A stretch of 64,000 bases of DNA from Arthrobacter celericrescens. GTDB lineage: Bacteria; Actinomycetota; Actinomycetes; Actinomycetales; Micrococcaceae. Below, piece by piece: positions 44,069 to 54,582 of this stretch (position 1 is the first letter of the stretch; each line of letters begins with the position of its first letter). The translations under genes were made by a program, and so were the position numbers. The notes under the pieces were generated by a model. It searched no databases, was not told where the DNA came from, and saw nothing but the letters and a program-made list of their open reading frames with translations. Location: positions 1-64,000 of the forward strand of contig NZ_QYLP01000037.1 of NCBI RefSeq assembly GCF_003614925.1, written 5' to 3'.

Positions 44069-44074
44069 TAAAGT
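44069..44074 (+). promoter_or_regulatory. leaderless-type -10 box of nucS
   Basis: TAAAGT, 7 bases, then GTG at 44082; this fixes the nucS start. Confidence 0.55.
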
Positions 44075-44081
44075 TGAGCGG

Positions 44082-44777
44082 GTGCGACTCGTCATAGCCC
44101 GCTGCTCCGTTGATTACGTCGGCCGTCTCAAGGCCCACCTGCCCCTGGCCACCCGGCTCCTGCTGGTGAAGGCCGATGGTTCCGTGCTGGTCCATTCGGA
44201 CGGCGGTTCCTACAAGCCCCTGAACTGGATGAGCCCGCCGGCCACTTTGCGCGTCACCACGCCGGAAGAGACCGAGGTGGAAGAAGGCGTCGTCGAGCAG
44301 TGGACCGTGCAGTCCGCCAAGACCGATGACCGCCTCATCATCAACATCTATGAGCACGTCCACGACACCTCCCACGAGCTCGGCATCGATCCGGGCCTCA
44401 TCAAGGACGGCGTGGAGGCGGACCTCCAGCGCCTGCTCGCCGAGCAGATCGAAACCCTGGGCAGCGGCTACTCCCTGATCCGGCGCGAATACTTCACCGC
44501 GATCGGCCCGGTGGACATCCTGGCGCGCGACGCCGCCGGCGGCACGGTCGCCGTCGAGCTCAAGCGCCGCGGTGACATCGACGGCGTCGAGCAGCTCACC
44601 CGGTACCTCGAACTGCTCAACCGCGACCCGCTGCTGGCACCGGTCCGCGGGATCTTCGCCGCCCAGCAGATCAAGCCGCAGGCCAAGGTCCTCGCGAACG
44701 ACCGCGGGATCGACTGCGTGACGCTCGATTACGACGCGATGCGCGGCGTGGACGACAGCGAGTCTCGACTGTTCTGA
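44082..44777 (+). CDS. nucS: endonuclease NucS/EndoMS (non-canonical mismatch repair)
   Basis: 231 aa. Mismatch-specific endonuclease that replaces MutSL in actinobacteria and cuts both strands at G-T, G-G and T-T mismatches. Starts [21 protein letters not shown] as in mycobacteria. The RecB-like nuclease motif is intact: GPVDILARD then [22 protein letters not shown] (part quoted: [16 protein letters not shown]). The C-terminus ends DDSESRLF, a short clamp-binding-type motif. The long in-frame open region upstream overlaps two minus-strand genes and is not coding. Confidence 0.96.
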   Translation: MRLVIARCSVDYVGRLKAHLPLATRLLLVKADGSVLVHSDGGSYKPLNWMSPPATLRVTTPEETEVEEGVVEQWTVQSAKTDDRLIINIYEHVHDTSHELGIDPGLIKDGVEADLQRLLAEQIETLGSGYSLIRREYFTAIGPVDILARDAAGGTVAVELKRRGDIDGVEQLTRYLELLNRDPLLAPVRGIFAAQQIKPQAKVLANDRGIDCVTLDYDAMRGVDDSESRLF

Positions 44778-44784
44778 TCACCAT

Positions 44785-44810
44785 TGATTGAAATATTTAG
44801 ATTTCAATCA
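44785..44810. promoter_or_regulatory. AT-rich hairpin/operator between nucS and nagA
   Basis: TGATTGAAAT (44785-44794) and ATTTCAATCA (44801-44810) are exact inverse complements with a 6-base AT-rich spacer. It lies 8 bases after nucS and about 34 bases before the nagA -10 box. No T run follows, so a repressor site for nagA is more likely than a terminator for nucS. Confidence 0.55.
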
Positions 44811-44843
44811 CCATCAGTCATGTGGCGTGGCGGCTCCTCCCCA

Positions 44844-44849
44844 TAGAAT
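44844..44849 (+). promoter_or_regulatory. leaderless-type -10 box of nagA
   Basis: TAGAAT, 7 bases, then ATG at 44857. Confidence 0.6.
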
Positions 44850-44856
44850 CATTGGC

Positions 44857-46101
44857 ATGACAGACCCGAACCTGCCTTCGGCCACGCCCACGCCCTCGCG
44901 CCATCTCATCAGCGGAACCATCGTCAGCGACGGCGTGGTCATCGAGGACGGGCTGGTGGCTGTGGAAGGTGACCGGATCGCCTTCGCCGGGCGGCTCGGG
45001 GACTTTGACGAGCACGCCTTCGAAGGGTTCGCCGGCCTGCCGCATGCCGACCTTCCCGCGGACCGCTACCTGTTTCCCGGCTTCGTCGACGTGCATTGCC
45101 ACGGCGGCAACGGCGGCGACTTCCCGGGTGGTGACGAGGAATCGGCACGCAGGGCGATCGATTTCCTGCACCGCTCCGGAACCACCACGCTCCTGGCAAG
45201 CATGGTCACCGCCTCGCGGGAGGACCTGCTGCGCGGAATCGGCCTCTACGTTCGCCTGGCGGACGAAGGGCTGCTGGCGGGCATCCACCTCGAGGGCCCG
45301 TTCCTCTCGCATGCCCGCTGCGGCGCCCAGAACCCCGACTACCTCCTGGAACCCGACCTCGGGCTCCTGGCCGAGCTCATCGAGGCGGCCGAGGGAAAAC
45401 TGGCCACCATGACGTACGCGCCGGAGCTGCCCGGCGCCGCGGCGCTGGTGGACCTGATGACCTCGCATGGCGTGACGCCGTCGCTGGGCCACACCGACTG
45501 CGACGACGCCACCGCCACCGCGTCCCTCGCGGCAGCCCGGGACGGCCTCGCCTCCGCAGGTTTCGACGGCGTCAGCTCGCTTCCCACCGTGACGCACCTG
45601 TTCAACGGCATGCCGCCCCTGCACCACCGCTCCCCCGGTCCCGTAGCCGCGTGCCTGCGCGCAGCCCAGGCTGGCAAGGCGGTGGTGGAACTCATCGCCG
45701 ACGGCACGCACCTGGATCCTGCCACCGTGGCCACCGTCTTCCAGCTCGTCGGCGCCGCGAACATCGCGCTGGTGACCGACTCCATGGCCGCCGCCGGGCT
45801 GTCCGACGGCAAATACATGCTCGGCCCGTCCCCCGTTACCGTCAGCGGCGGCGTCGCCACGCTGGACGCCACCGGATCGATAGCCGGCGGCACCGCCACC
45901 ATGCTCGACGTCGTTCGCCGCACCGTGGCGTCCGGCGTCGGACTGGCGGACGCCGTCGCCTCGGCAACCGCTGTGCCGGCCGCGGTGCTGGGCCTTTCCG
46001 ACGAGGTGGGCGGCCTCCGGCGCGGCCTGAAGGCAGACCTTGTGGTGGTTGGCAAGAACCTCGGCCTGGCCGGTGTCCTGCGGCAAGGGAACTGGCTTTA
46101 G
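44857..46101 (+). CDS. nagA: N-acetylglucosamine-6-phosphate deacetylase
   Basis: 414 aa amidohydrolase that deacetylates GlcNAc-6-phosphate before NagB acts. FVDVHCHGGNGGDF (metal H-x-H, about 77-90), IHLEGPFLSHARCGAQNP (metal E), SLGHTDCD, THLFNGMPPLHHR, LIADGTHLDP and the catalytic D in LVTDSMAAAGL are all present. The ATG at 44857 fits the leaderless promoter. The AT-rich palindrome upstream may regulate it. Confidence 0.95.
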   Translation: MTDPNLPSATPTPSRHLISGTIVSDGVVIEDGLVAVEGDRIAFAGRLGDFDEHAFEGFAGLPHADLPADRYLFPGFVDVHCHGGNGGDFPGGDEESARRAIDFLHRSGTTTLLASMVTASREDLLRGIGLYVRLADEGLLAGIHLEGPFLSHARCGAQNPDYLLEPDLGLLAELIEAAEGKLATMTYAPELPGAAALVDLMTSHGVTPSLGHTDCDDATATASLAAARDGLASAGFDGVSSLPTVTHLFNGMPPLHHRSPGPVAACLRAAQAGKAVVELIADGTHLDPATVATVFQLVGAANIALVTDSMAAAGLSDGKYMLGPSPVTVSGGVATLDATGSIAGGTATMLDVVRRTVASGVGLADAVASATAVPAAVLGLSDEVGGLRRGLKADLVVVGKNLGLAGVLRQGNWL

Positions 46102-46404
46102 GCCGCCGCGCAAAGGCCGGGCCTATTACCTTATTTATGGCGAAATGCCGTTACCTTCTTTTTACCTAAATTTTCCGGGAATTCCTTGGCAGACCGTTGA
46201 CCTGCACTAATGGCCATGAAAGTGTTGTAGCAGTCTTTGTGTAGGTGTGATTCATGCTCGCAAGACGTGTTGCGAGCTTGAAGCTCCTGCAATGCAAGCC
46301 AGGCAATGCCAAGGCGGAATTCAGGTCTTCTCGCGGAGTGACTAAAGCGCGGCACGCTGTGTGCCGGACTTGAAAAGAAGTTCCACAATGAGGAGAAACA
46401 AATA
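46102..46404 (+). promoter_or_regulatory. long leader region of the cold-shock gene
   Basis: 303 bases with no gene. The second half should be a structured 5' leader, as is common for csp genes; CTCGCAA and TTGCGAG (near 46257-46276) form a 7-base stem. AGGAG stands 8-9 bases before the cspA ATG. I could not settle on a promoter: TTGGCA-16-TAATGG around 46183-46210 is one candidate. Confidence 0.45.
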
Positions 46405-46608
46405 ATGGCACTGGGCACTGTCAAGTGGTTCAACGCTGAAAAGGGCTTCGGCTTCATCACCCCGGACGACGCCGAAGGCGACGTCTTCGTCCACTACTCG
46501 GAGATCCAGACCTCCGGTTTCCGCACCCTCGACGAGAACCAGCGTGTTCAGTTCGAAATCGGCCAGGGTGCCAAGGGCCCGCAGGCCACCGGCGTCACCG
46601 CTCTCTGA
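46405..46608 (+). CDS. cspA: cold-shock protein, CspA family
   Basis: 67 aa single cold-shock domain that binds single-stranded RNA and [22 protein letters not shown] (RNP1 KGFGFI) and DVFVHYSEI (RNP2 VFVHY) are intact. A GAGGAG ribosome site precedes the ATG, unlike most genes nearby, and a long leader is present. Followed by a strong bidirectional terminator. Confidence 0.97.
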   Translation: MALGTVKWFNAEKGFGFITPDDAEGDVFVHYSEIQTSGFRTLDENQRVQFEIGQGAKGPQATGVTAL

Positions 46609-46621
46609 GCCACGCCGTACC

Positions 46622-46660
46622 AACAGAAAGACCCGGGCAGCCTGCCCGGGTCTTTCTGTT
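46622..46660. terminator. bidirectional intrinsic terminator after cspA
   Basis: Perfect 18-base stem, arms 46622-46639 and 46643-46660, with a 3-base loop. A-rich left and T-rich right ends make it work on both strands, ending cspA and the convergent ATP synthase/DUF2550 transcript. Confidence 0.92.
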
Positions 46661-46674
46661 TAAGCTTCCTGGAA

Positions 46675-47106
46675 TCAGCGCCAGGTTCCCACTCCGATCA
46701 CCGGACCGGCCTCCAGCCAGGAGGACAGCCCCGCATAGGCTTCGAAACGCATGGCCAGCATGAAGGACTCCCCTTCGTGCCGCAGTTCAACCACCACGAC
46801 GTCGGGCTGCAGCTTGGGCAGCTCCACCTCGCTGGGCTTCCGGCGGCCGAGCAGTTCCAGGGAACTGCGCTTGAAGCTATGCCGGGGACGGAAGCTCAGC
46901 GACAAAAGGCTGAACCATTCCAGCTCGGAGTCCTGATAACGACAAACCCCCATCCGCCAGCTGTTTCCAGCCATGCAGATGGAGGCGTCCACCGTGCCGA
47001 GGGCGCGCCGCAGGTTGAAGCGGCGCACCCCCACGAGGCACAGTGTCAAAACAAGCAGGCCAAAGGCACTTGCCAGGATGATGAACGGAAAAAAAGAATC
47101 GTCCAT
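46675..47106 (-). CDS. DUF2550 membrane-anchored protein
   Basis: 143 aa. One N-terminal membrane helix (about 6-27, FFPFIILASAFGLLVLTLCLVG) followed by a cytoplasmic domain (quoted in part: ASAFGLLVLTLCLVG). Matches DUF2550, the protein coded directly after atpC in mycobacteria (Rv1312) and other actinobacteria; function unknown. I start at ATG 47106 (MDDSFFPF), 10 bases after atpC; the frame opens earlier inside atpC. Last gene of the ATP synthase transcript. Confidence 0.85.
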   Translation of the reverse strand: MDDSFFPFIILASAFGLLVLTLCLVGVRRFNLRRALGTVDASICMAGNSWRMGVCRYQDSELEWFSLLSLSFRPRHSFKRSSLELLGRRKPSEVELPKLQPDVVVVELRHEGESFMLAMRFEAYAGLSSWLEAGPVIGVGTWR

Positions 47107-47116
47107 CAAGGTCGTG

Positions 47117-47401
47117 CTATCGGATCCCCGCAGTAGCTGATTCACCCAGCTGGGCGTTGTCAGCAACAATGACCACCCGGTTGTTGTCCACGGAGAAGAA
47201 TCCGCCGTCGACCGTCACCGCGATGCGGTCCCCGGAAACCGGCTCGATTGCCAGCTCGCCCTCGGCCAGGATGGCGAGCAGCGGCGAGTGGCCCGGCAGG
47301 ATTCCGATTTCACCATCGCTGGTGCGGGCCTTGACCATCTTGGCCGCGCCGGACCACACGAAGTGGTCCGCCGCTACAATCTCAACCTCGAGCTCAGCCA
47401 T
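47117..47401 (-). CDS. atpC: F1Fo ATP synthase epsilon subunit
   Basis: 94 aa, short: the beta-sandwich domain (GEIGILPGHSPLLAILAEGEL, part: GILPGHSPLLAILAEG) is complete but most of the C-terminal two-helix domain is missing, as in several actinobacteria. Couples gamma rotation to Fo and can brake ATP hydrolysis; loss of the helices would weaken that brake. Starts 1 base after the atpD stop. Confidence 0.95.
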   Translation of the reverse strand: MAELEVEIVAADHFVWSGAAKMVKARTSDGEIGILPGHSPLLAILAEGELAIEPVSGDRIAVTVDGGFFSVDNNRVVIVADNAQLGESATAGIR

Positions 47402-47402
47402 G

Positions 47403-49831
<2,429 letters not shown>

Positions 49832-49857
49832 ACTTATCCTTTCCTAAGATTCCGGTG

Positions 49858-49895
49858 CCGGTCCGGCCGGGGCATTTCCGCCCCGGCCGGACCGG
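49858..49895. other. 16-base-pair hairpin inside the ATP synthase operon (atpA-atpG gap)
   Basis: Arms 49858-49873 and 49880-49895 are exact inverse complements with a 6-base loop. No T run follows on the transcribed strand, so it is not a standard terminator. It could protect atpA mRNA or mark a processing point, tuning alpha:gamma output (3:1 in the enzyme). Confidence 0.7.
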
Positions 49896-49904
49896 TCAAC
49901 GGAA

Positions 49905-51542
49905 CTAGCGCTTCTGCTTGACGATCTTTTCCTGGTCGACTTCGCCGCCGGAGATCGCTTCGTGCTCTTCGTGGCCGGCGCCAACCAGACGGCTGTCGCC
50001 TTCGCCGAAGAAGCCCTTCTTGAAGTCGACGATCGAGGACTTCAGCGCTTCCAGAGTGTCGTCATCCAGGACGTTGGTCTGAGCCAGCGTGGTCAGGATG
50101 GAGGACTTGTGCTTGAGGTGCTCCAGGAACTCAGCCTCGAAGCGGCTGATGTCCTCGACCGGAACGTCGTCCAGGTAGCCGTTGGTGCCGGCCCAGATGG
50201 AAACAACCTGGTCCTCAACCGGGAACGGCGCGTACTGGCCCTGCTTGAGCAGTTCCATCAGGCGGGCGCCACGGGTCAGCTGCTGGCGGGATGCGGCATC
50301 CAGGTCGGATGCGAACATCGCGAAAGCCTGCATGTCGCGGTACTGGGCCAGGTCCAGCTTCAAGGTACCGGAGACCTTCTTCATGGACTTGACCTGGGCC
50401 GAGCCACCCACGCGGGAGACGGACACACCGACGTCAACAGCGGGGCGCTGGTTGGCGTTGAAGAGGTCCGACTGGAGGAAGATCTGGCCGTCGGTAATGG
50501 AGATGACGTTGGTCGGGATGTAGGCCGACACGTCGTTCGCCTTGGTTTCCACGATCGGCAGGCCGGTCATGGACCCTGCACCGAGTTCGTCGGAGAGCTT
50601 GGCGCAACGCTCCAGCAGGCGGGAGTGCAAGTAGAAAACGTCACCCGGGTAGGCTTCGCGTCCCGGCGGACGGCGGAGGAGCAGGGACACTGCACGGTAG
50701 GCTTCGGCCTGCTTGGACAGGTCGTCGAAAATCACCAGGACGTGCTTGCCGCCGTACATCCAGTGCTGGCCGATCGCAGAACCGGCGTAGGGTGCCAGGT
50801 ACTTGAAGCCTGCGGGGTCGGATGCCGGGGAGGCCACGATCGTGGTGTACTCCAGGGCGCCGTGGTCTTCCAGGGTCTGGCGGACTGCGGCGATGGTGGA
50901 AGCCTTCTGGCCGACACCGACGTAGATGCAGCGGACCTGCTTCTTGACGTCGCCCGAAGCCCAGTTGGCCTTCTGGTTGATGATGGTGTCCACTGCGATG
51001 GCGGTCTTGCCGGTCTGGCGGTCACCGATGATCAGCTGGCGCTGGCCGCGGCCGATCGGGATCATGGCGTCGATGGCCTTGAGACCGGTCTGCATCGGCT
51101 CGTGCACCGACTTGCGCTGGGTCACGCCAGGGGCCTGGAGTTCCAGTGCACGGGTGGTTTCAGCCTTGATCTCGCCGAGGTCGTCGATCGGCTGGCCCAG
51201 CGGGTCGACAACGCGGCCGAGGAAGGCGTCGCCCACCGGAACGGACAGGATCTCACCGGTGCGGTGGACTTCCTGGCCCTCTTCAATACCGGTGAAGTCA
51301 CCGAGGATAATGACACCGATTTCGCGGACGTCGAGGTTCTGGGCGAGGCCCAGGGTACCGTCTTCGAAGCGAAGCAGCTCGTTCGCCATGACCGAGGGAA
51401 GACCCTCAACACGGGCGATGCCGTCACTTGCGGCGGTCACACGACCAACCTCTACGCGCTCGGCGTTACCGGGTTCGTAGGACGCCGCGAACTCGTTCAA
51501 CGCATTACGGACGTCGTCGGCGTTGATGGTCAATTCGGCCAT
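49905..51542 (-). CDS. atpA: F1Fo ATP synthase alpha subunit
   Basis: 545 aa nucleotide-binding, non-catalytic subunit. Walker [19 protein letters not shown] (about 172-189) and the ATP synthase alpha/beta signature region [21 protein letters not shown] (part: [16 protein letters not shown]) are present. The ATG at 51542 ([15 protein letters not shown]) has GGGA a few bases before it. Actinobacterial C-terminal extension of about 35 charged residues follows the usual end. Confidence 0.98.
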   Translation of the reverse strand: MAELTINADDVRNALNEFAASYEPGNAERVEVGRVTAASDGIARVEGLPSVMANELLRFEDGTLGLAQNLDVREIGVIILGDFTGIEEGQEVHRTGEILSVPVGDAFLGRVVDPLGQPIDDLGEIKAETTRALELQAPGVTQRKSVHEPMQTGLKAIDAMIPIGRGQRQLIIGDRQTGKTAIAVDTIINQKANWASGDVKKQVRCIYVGVGQKASTIAAVRQTLEDHGALEYTTIVASPASDPAGFKYLAPYAGSAIGQHWMYGGKHVLVIFDDLSKQAEAYRAVSLLLRRPPGREAYPGDVFYLHSRLLERCAKLSDELGAGSMTGLPIVETKANDVSAYIPTNVISITDGQIFLQSDLFNANQRPAVDVGVSVSRVGGSAQVKSMKKVSGTLKLDLAQYRDMQAFAMFASDLDAASRQQLTRGARLMELLKQGQYAPFPVEDQVVSIWAGTNGYLDDVPVEDISRFEAEFLEHLKHKSSILTTLAQTNVLDDDTLEALKSSIVDFKKGFFGEGDSRLVGAGHEEHEAISGGEVDQEKIVKQKR

Positions 51543-51569
51543 CTGCAGTCCCTGCTCTCCTGTTTTCGT

Positions 51570-51592
51570 GGTCATCGTTGCCCACGATGACC
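51570..51592. other. hairpin in the atpH-atpA gap
   Basis: GGTCATCGT (51570-51578) and ACGATGACC (51584-51592) form a 9-base stem with a 5-base loop, 28 bases upstream of the atpA start and 33 bases after the atpH stop. A role in mRNA stability or translation is only a guess. Confidence 0.55.
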
Positions 51593-51624
51593 GGGTTTTG
51601 TATCAGTTTGTTGTTCTTGTCCGG

Positions 51625-52452
51625 CTAGCCGGCGAGTTGACGGCGGAGTTCGGACAGGCGGGAAACGACCGAAGCGTCGAGCACCTCGTCACCCACCTGG
51701 ACCCGGATTCCGCCGATCAACGCCGGGTCAACGTTGACGTTGACCTTCAGGTCGCGGCCGTAGAGGGCATCAAGCCCGGCCTGCAGGCGACTGGCCTGCG
51801 TTTCCGTCAGCGGACGGGTGACGCTGACGGTCGCAATCCAGCGCTGCCGGCGCTTGGCAGCAAGGGCCGCGAAGCTGTCGATGAGCTTGACTGCTTTGAC
51901 GCCGCGCGGCTGGGAGACCGCCTGGCCAATGAGGAGCTTGGCTTCCTCGCTGGCACCCGGGACCAGTTTTCCGGCAAGAGCAACCTTCGCTGCTGCGGAA
52001 GCCTGCGGCTCTGCCAGAGCAGCTTGTACATCGTGGCTGGAAGCAACGGCCTGCTTGAAAGCAAACAGTTCGTTCTCCAGCTCTTCCAGCCCCGTGAATC
52101 CGGAGGCAGAAACGGCCGACTTGTTTTCAGCCACGGCGATGACCACCGTGGCGGCAAGAGTCTCGAGTGCATCGCCGATGTCACGTGCGTCTGCCCAGCG
52201 TGAGCCGGCCAGTCCGGACGCGATTTCCGCAGCATCAGCGGAGACTTTCCCGCCAAACAGCTGCTTGACCAGCGCCGACTTCTCTTCTCCGCTGCGGGAG
52301 GGGTCAGTCAGGGCGCGGCGCAAGCCAGCCGAGCTGTCTACCGTTCCCAGGATTCCGAAGAGTTCCCTAGCCAACTGCAGCGAGGCGAGCGGAAGCTTGG
52401 CTTCCAACTGCTCCAGCGCCGTGGTCAGCGATTCGCTCGATACACCTGCCAT
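51625..52452 (-). CDS. atpH: F1Fo ATP synthase delta subunit
   Basis: 275 aa, longer than the 180 aa of most bacteria, as usual in actinobacteria. The C-terminal half holds the OSCP signature region (VNVNVDPALIGGIRVQVGDEVLDASV, part: GGIRVQVGDEVLDASV). Connects F1 to the b-subunit stalk. Its ATG and the atpF TAA overlap as TAATG. Confidence 0.96.
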   Translation of the reverse strand: MAGVSSESLTTALEQLEAKLPLASLQLARELFGILGTVDSSAGLRRALTDPSRSGEEKSALVKQLFGGKVSADAAEIASGLAGSRWADARDIGDALETLAATVVIAVAENKSAVSASGFTGLEELENELFAFKQAVASSHDVQAALAEPQASAAAKVALAGKLVPGASEEAKLLIGQAVSQPRGVKAVKLIDSFAALAAKRRQRWIATVSVTRPLTETQASRLQAGLDALYGRDLKVNVNVDPALIGGIRVQVGDEVLDASVVSRLSELRRQLAG

Positions 52453-53009
52453 TACTTAGCTGCACCTGCGTTCTGGGTCTCCAGATCTGCCAGGAAGCGG
52501 TCCACCACGCGTGCGGAACGCTCGTCATCGCTGAGCGCTTCGCCCACGATGCGTCCTGCCAGGGTGGTGGCCAGCGTGCCCACCTCGGAGCGCAGGGCAA
52601 CAACAGCCGCCTGGCGCTCGGATTCGATCTGGGCGTGGGCCTGCTCCGTGATGCGAGCGGACTCGGCAGCAGCCTTGGCCTTCAGGTCCGCAAGGATCTG
52701 TGCACCTTCGGCGCGGGCTTCCTCGCGGATACGGTTGGCTTCGGCACGGGCATCGGTGAGCTGCTGCTTGTACTCTTCAAGAGCTGCAGAAGCTTCGGCC
52801 TGGGCCTTTTCAGCCTTGGCAATGCCGCCTTCGATCGCTTCGGCGCGCTCAGCGAAGGTCTTCTCGAACATCGGGACAACAAACTTGACCACGATGAACA
52901 GGAGGACAGCAAAGCCGACGAGAACGACGCCCATCTCCCAGACATTGGGAGTAAGGGGCGATACGGACTCCTCGCCTTCAGTGGCGGCTGAGATGATCAG
53001 CTGATTCAT
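52452..53009 (-). CDS. atpF: F1Fo ATP synthase b subunit
   Basis: 185 aa stator stalk. One membrane helix (about 25-47) is followed by a long charged coiled coil of Ala/Glu/Lys/Arg heptads (about 50-160). Overlaps atpH by one base (TAATG), lies 52 bases after atpE. Confidence 0.96.
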   Translation of the reverse strand: MNQLIISAATEGEESVSPLTPNVWEMGVVLVGFAVLLFIVVKFVVPMFEKTFAERAEAIEGGIAKAEKAQAEASAALEEYKQQLTDARAEANRIREEARAEGAQILADLKAKAAAESARITEQAHAQIESERQAAVVALRSEVGTLATTLAGRIVGEALSDDERSARVVDRFLADLETQNAGAAK

Positions 53010-53061
53010 ATTTCACCCGTCCTATCTACTCGTTACTGGTTGTTCGCTTAGTTCAGCGGGA

Positions 53062-53280
53062 TTAGCTAAGAACGAAAGCGAAGACCAGACCGAGGATGGC
53101 GAGAGCTTCAGTCAGGGCCAGACCAAGGAATGCGATCGGCTGCAGCACGCGCTGGGCCTCAGGCTGACGGGCAACACCGTTGATGTAGGCAGCGAACACG
53201 AGACCCACACCGATACCACCGCCGATTGCGGAGAGGCCGTAGCCGATGAGGTTGAGGGAGCCGTTGATGGAGCCTTCCAT
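53062..53280 (-). CDS. atpE: F1Fo ATP synthase c subunit
   Basis: 72 aa rotor ring proteolipid with two membrane helices. The proton-carrying acid is the glutamate in [15 protein letters not shown] near residue 58, and the loop has GVARQPEA (R-Q-P). AAAGGAAAAAA before the ATG is the strongest ribosome site of the operon, fitting the high copy number. Small hairpins lie in the gap to atpB. Confidence 0.98.
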   Translation of the reverse strand: MEGSINGSLNLIGYGLSAIGGGIGVGLVFAAYINGVARQPEAQRVLQPIAFLGLALTEALAILGLVFAFVLS

Positions 53281-53296
53281 TTTTTTCCTTTCAAGA

Positions 53297-53345
53297 TGCC
53301 ACGTTCGTGGCAGGTTGTTTGGTTTGCTTCATCCCCCGAGGGGGA
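53297..53345. other. two small hairpins in the atpB-atpE gap
   Basis: TGCCACG and CGTGGCA (53297-53312) and TCCCCC with GGGGGA (53332-53345) are short inverted repeats just upstream of atpE. Secondary structure before atpE is known to help c-subunit output in other bacteria; that role here is inferred. Confidence 0.45.
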
Positions 53346-53360
53346 AGTCTGTGGGGAGCC

Positions 53361-54161
53361 TTAGTGGCTGTCGGCGTGCAGTGCGCCTTCGATGTAAATC
53401 GCGGTCAGCAGGGTGAACACGTACGCCTGCAGCGCCATGATCAGCGCTTCCAGCATGTACATGGCGACCGCACCTACGAGGACCAGTACCGAAGCGCCCT
53501 TCAAGAGGACGTTCTCCTGCATCACGAGGAACTCGATGCCGGAACCGGCGAGCATGACGATCAGGTGGCCGGCGAGCATCGTCGCAAAGAGACGGAGGCT
53601 GTGGGTGACCGGACGAACCAGGAAGTTGGAGATGATTTCGATCGGAACAACGATCGGCAGGATGTACCACGGCACGCCGGAGGGGACCGTTGCGAGCTTG
53701 AAGTACTTGAGGCCGTTCTTCTTCAGGCCGATGCCGATCCAGGTCACGTACACGATGGCTGCCAGCACGTAGGCGCCGCCCACGTGGGAGAAGCTCGGGA
53801 GCTGGATGTACGGGATGGCGCCGTAGATGTTGTTCACCAGGATGAAGAAGAACAGCGAGAACAGCAGGGGCACGTACTTGATGAAGTCACGGCCGCCAAT
53901 GATGTCCTTGGCGATGCTGTTACGGACGAAGCCGTAGGCCATCTCGCCTGCGAACTGCAGCTTGCCGGGAACCAGCTGCTGCTTGCGTGCAGCAAGGATG
54001 AAGAAGGTGGCGATAATGACGACCGACAGGATGACCAGCAGCATCTGCTTGGAGAATCCTTCGTGCGCACCCCACGGCAGGATAGCCGGCAGGTGCATTT
54101 CGTCGATTCCGGGAGGGGTGAAGGTCCCTGAATCCTGGGCCGGGAGCGCAAGCGCGATCAA
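53361..54161 (-). CDS. atpB: F1Fo ATP synthase a subunit
   Basis: 266 aa with five to six membrane helices. Proton half-channel residues lie in RPVTHSLRLFATMLAGHLIV (R in SLRLFATMLAG) and the C-terminal helix EALIMALQAYVFTLLTAIYI. It begins with TTG after GAGAGGAAA, an uncommon start codon that may tune its level down relative to atpE. Confidence 0.97.
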   Translation of the reverse strand: MIALALPAQDSGTFTPPGIDEMHLPAILPWGAHEGFSKQMLLVILSVVIIATFFILAARKQQLVPGKLQFAGEMAYGFVRNSIAKDIIGGRDFIKYVPLLFSLFFFILVNNIYGAIPYIQLPSFSHVGGAYVLAAIVYVTWIGIGLKKNGLKYFKLATVPSGVPWYILPIVVPIEIISNFLVRPVTHSLRLFATMLAGHLIVMLAGSGIEFLVMQENVLLKGASVLVLVGAVAMYMLEALIMALQAYVFTLLTAIYIEGALHADSH

Positions 54162-54252
54162 CGCGTTTCCTCTCTGCAGTGTCCATCATTGGGCTTTGGT
54201 GAGAATCGGTCCGCGTTGGCGGCGGCCACTTCCCGTGTGAAATTATTTGGCA

Positions 54253-54582
54253 TTACTGTGCCCCGTCCTGGGACGGACCGCGGCCTGCTTTGTTCCCACC
54301 CGAAGGAGTGCCTTGACGGGTGAGGCCGTGCATATGGGAAAGGTAAAACCCCCCTGCGGCTCCAAGCAGAGCGCCTAGGAGCACAATCCAGCGGGTCCCC
54401 CACAGATAATCCAGTCCCCAGCCTATCAAACTCCAGACAATGATTCCGCCGATGATGTAGCTGAAGACGGCGATGCCGGCGTTGTATCCGCCACCGTTTC
54501 CGTCCTTGGCGTCACCGGCGGAAGAGCCGGAGCTGGAGGGTGCCGGAGAGGACTTCCCGTGGTCATGTTCAGGCGTTGCCAT
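54253..54582 (-). CDS. AtpZ/AtpI-like membrane protein
   Basis: 109 aa. A polar Ser/Gly/Asp-rich N-terminus (about 1-35) is followed by two membrane helices with GGIIVWSLIGWGLDYLWGTRW and LLGALLGAAGGFYLSHMHG, the pattern of AtpZ/AtpI assembly factors that help insert the c ring or move Mg2+. ATG 54582 overlaps the upstream atpI-like gene by 14 bases. Confidence 0.8.
   Translation of the reverse strand: MATPEHDHGKSSPAPSSSGSSAGDAKDGNGGGYNAGIAVFSYIIGGIIVWSLIGWGLDYLWGTRWIVLLGALLGAAGGFYLSHMHGLTRQGTPSGGNKAGRGPSQDGAQ

Noticed and set aside
42945-44081. Long in-frame extension upstream of nucS
   Set aside because: Overlaps the hydrolase and zinc-site genes on the other strand; the GTG at 44082 has a leaderless promoter and the exact family N-terminus.
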